From contig JAHRAP010000041.1 in assembly GCA_020027255.1 (NCBI GenBank), positions 1 through 7,389 on the forward strand: a stretch of 7,389 bases of DNA, given 5' to 3'. Under the pieces are notes generated by a model that was not told where the DNA came from, ran no database searches, and saw only the letters and a list, made by a program, of their open reading frames with translations. The stretch's first letter is position 1. Each line of letters begins with the position of its first letter. Of the stretch, positions 6,167-7,389 are shown one piece after another. Both the position numbers and the translations under genes were made by a program. Source of the stretch: Nitrosopumilaceae archaeon. GTDB lineage: Archaea > Thermoproteota > Nitrososphaeria > Nitrososphaerales > Nitrosopumilaceae.

Positions 6167-7223
6167 TATTACTTTTGAATTGAAATGGATTTGTGATATT
6201 ATTACATTCAGAAGTAGCAAAACATAGGTTATGAATTTTGATTTTTTGACATGATGGACAGTTATACTTGGTTCTACTTCCAGAAAGCCCAGCTAGATGA
6301 TTTATTTGATAAAGTGTAGTTCTTTCATTATAGTCAGGAGCATTCTTAAACAATGATACAATTTCTGTTATAGATTTGTTGTGACCCAATAGAAATGTCG
6401 CTAGTAGAAATCTTCCTGAATGAGATAGATTTTTGCCATTTTTAAGTACATCAAGTGCGTGCTTTATGCATGGAGGATATTCTGTGGATGTTGATGCTGG
6501 CACAACAAATTTTTGTGCCATTACGATTATATTATTTATGTAATTTTGTAGTGAATGTTTAATAGATGTAACTTCAACTGAGTGTATTCGTGATGAGATA
6601 TACTGATCTATTTTACGTCTAAGCAATCTAACTGTTTCATGTGGCGTCAGGAATACGAATCCATGATGTACATATCTGTTTACCAATTTCCATTCTAGTT
6701 CATGAAAATGGATTGCATGTCTCAGATAATCTGGAACAGTGATAATGAAATGATCATCGTGATTCTTATGAATATCTACAGAAAATAATTCTTTAATTAT
6801 TTTAATGGCTAATTCTTGTTGGTTTACTTTGTATTCAAGTTGTTCCCTAATATTATCAGAATGAATATCGATTTTAGCTTCTAAATCTTTTTCTAAATAT
6901 TTTTCTGCTCTACGAGCTTCAGACAAAGCAAATTTTTTTATCAATATATTAGCGTGAGACATCTTTAATAATACAACTGCAATTATAAACGAGAAAATTT
7001 CTCTTGGCAGAAGTGAAGATTTATTTATATTATTTTTATAAATAGAAGGATATATTTCCCCATTAGCTGCATATTTAATTCGATCATATGCTATATCAAT
7101 GATGAATTTATGATCTGGATCATTTACGAATTGTTCTAATGTAAAACCTTTATCTTTTAAGTAGGCTTTTGCTTCTGCTAGGAAAGGGTATTTGATGATT
7201 TCGTCTGTGCCTAGATTTAGCAT
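6153..7223 (-). CDS. priL: DNA primase large subunit PriL (356 aa)
   Basis: PriL is the regulatory, iron-sulfur subunit that partners PriS in primer initiation and counting. The N-terminal helical half contains IIKYPFLAEAKAYLK and the charged helices around 95-145. The C-terminal domain holds the cluster ligands: Cys252 (YPPCIKHAL), Cys322 (YNCPSC), Cys334 (NLC) and Cys340 (SEC), the four-Cys pattern of archaeal/eukaryotic PriL. The segment LSHSGRFLLATFLLG (266-280), just after the first Cys, matches the conserved R-x-x-L-A-x-F-L region. Cys325 is an additional cysteine two residues after the second ligand. Length is in the usual 350-400 range. The ATG at 7223 has a TTATAATATC stretch right before it, too close for a TATA box; a weak TTAAATC (7259-7253) is nearer the right distance. 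The gene ends inside the priS start region, so the two form an operon with priL first. Confidence 0.92.
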   Translation of the reverse strand: MLNLGTDEIIKYPFLAEAKAYLKDKGFTLEQFVNDPDHKFIIDIAYDRIKYAANGEIYPSIYKNNINKSSLLPREIFSFIIAVVLLKMSHANILIKKFALSEARRAEKYLEKDLEAKIDIHSDNIREQLEYKVNQQELAIKIIKELFSVDIHKNHDDHFIITVPDYLRHAIHFHELEWKLVNRYVHHGFVFLTPHETVRLLRRKIDQYISSRIHSVEVTSIKHSLQNYINNIIVMAQKFVVPASTSTEYPPCIKHALDVLKNGKNLSHSGRFLLATFLLGHNKSITEIVSLFKNAPDYNERTTLYQINHLAGLSGSRTKYNCPSCQKIKIHNLCFATSECNNITNPFQFKSNNEPR

Positions 7224-7273
7224 TGATATTATAACTATCTACGAGATTTTTGATTTAAGAGTATTGTTTAATA

Positions 7274-7389
7274 TTAAAATACATTAGTTGTTAAAAACGA
7301 TTCTATTTCACTTATCTTTATTCTAATTTGATTCATGTTATCTCTCATTCGCATAGTCACTGTTTGATCTTTTAGTGTCTGATAATCTA
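7274..7389 (-). CDS. C-terminal end of an unidentified protein (partial, 37 residues visible)
   Basis: The minus strand entering at the right edge is open for 37 codons to TAA (7276-7274). The visible tail is highly charged and helix-forming: TMRMRDNMNQIRIKISEIES followed by FLTTNVF, resembling the end of a coiled-coil or helical segment (heptad-like spacing of I, M and L). There are no Cys or catalytic motifs in the part seen. It lies 50 bases upstream of priL on the same strand, so it may share the transcript. I do not recognise the family. The body of the gene is outside the window. Whether this is coding rests on the open frame, its natural composition and the conserved strand. Confidence 0.6.
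   Translation of the reverse strand, partial: DYQTLKDQTVTMRMRDNMNQIRIKISEIESFLTTNVF

Noticed and set aside
6167..6220. Upstream ATG adding 18 residues to PriS
   Set aside because: The added residues overlap the end of priL by 68 bases and do not resemble a PriS N-terminus; the ATG at 6166 fits the family start.

Overview
This AT-rich window reads as archaeal, most likely from an ammonia-oxidising or related member of Nitrososphaerota (Thaumarchaeota). The evidence is an archaeal/eukaryotic-type DNA primase (PriS and PriL with the expected motifs), an N-terminal piece of ribosomal protein S6e (absent from bacteria), a very large UPF0182 membrane protein, a small zinc-ribbon protein of a type I recall from Nitrosopumilus-like genomes, an intron-less tRNA-Gly without an encoded CCA, and TATA-like boxes placed about 25 bases upstream of several start codons, as expected for leaderless archaeal mRNAs. 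The lineage assignment is inference from protein resemblance; no search was run.

Layout, left to right. Bases 1-229 hold two broken genes on the minus strand: the first ~48 codons of S6e, then at an A-run (84-89 on the + strand as T6) an abrupt switch to what looks like the middle of nadC. Neither gene is complete. Bases 269-439 (minus) encode a 56-residue zinc-ribbon protein. Bases 493-565 (plus) are tRNA-Gly(CCC), apparently sharing a symmetric TATA element with the zinc-ribbon gene. Bases 567-1517 (minus) encode a C39-peptidase-like plus TPR protein, and 1545-2087 (minus) a class I glutamine amidotransferase just upstream of it. Bases 2166-5015 (minus) encode the UPF0182 membrane protein. 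Bases 5072-6166 and 6153-7223 (minus) are priS and priL, overlapping by 14 bases with priL first. Bases 7274-7389 (minus) are the C-terminal end of an unidentified gene.

How the genes work together: PriL and PriS form the two-subunit primase that makes replication primers, and the overlap implies coupled expression. The amidotransferase and the C39/TPR protein are a close tandem pair (27-base gap) whose shared role, if any, is not evident. All protein genes lie on the minus strand; only the tRNA is on the plus strand. Intergenic gaps are short (at most about 80 bases), so there is no long unexplained stretch. I see no transposon, CRISPR array, phage gene or riboswitch. The most unusual point is the S6e/nadC junction, which is as likely to be an assembly or cloning chimera as biology; the rest is mainly core archaeal gene content with some less-studied families.
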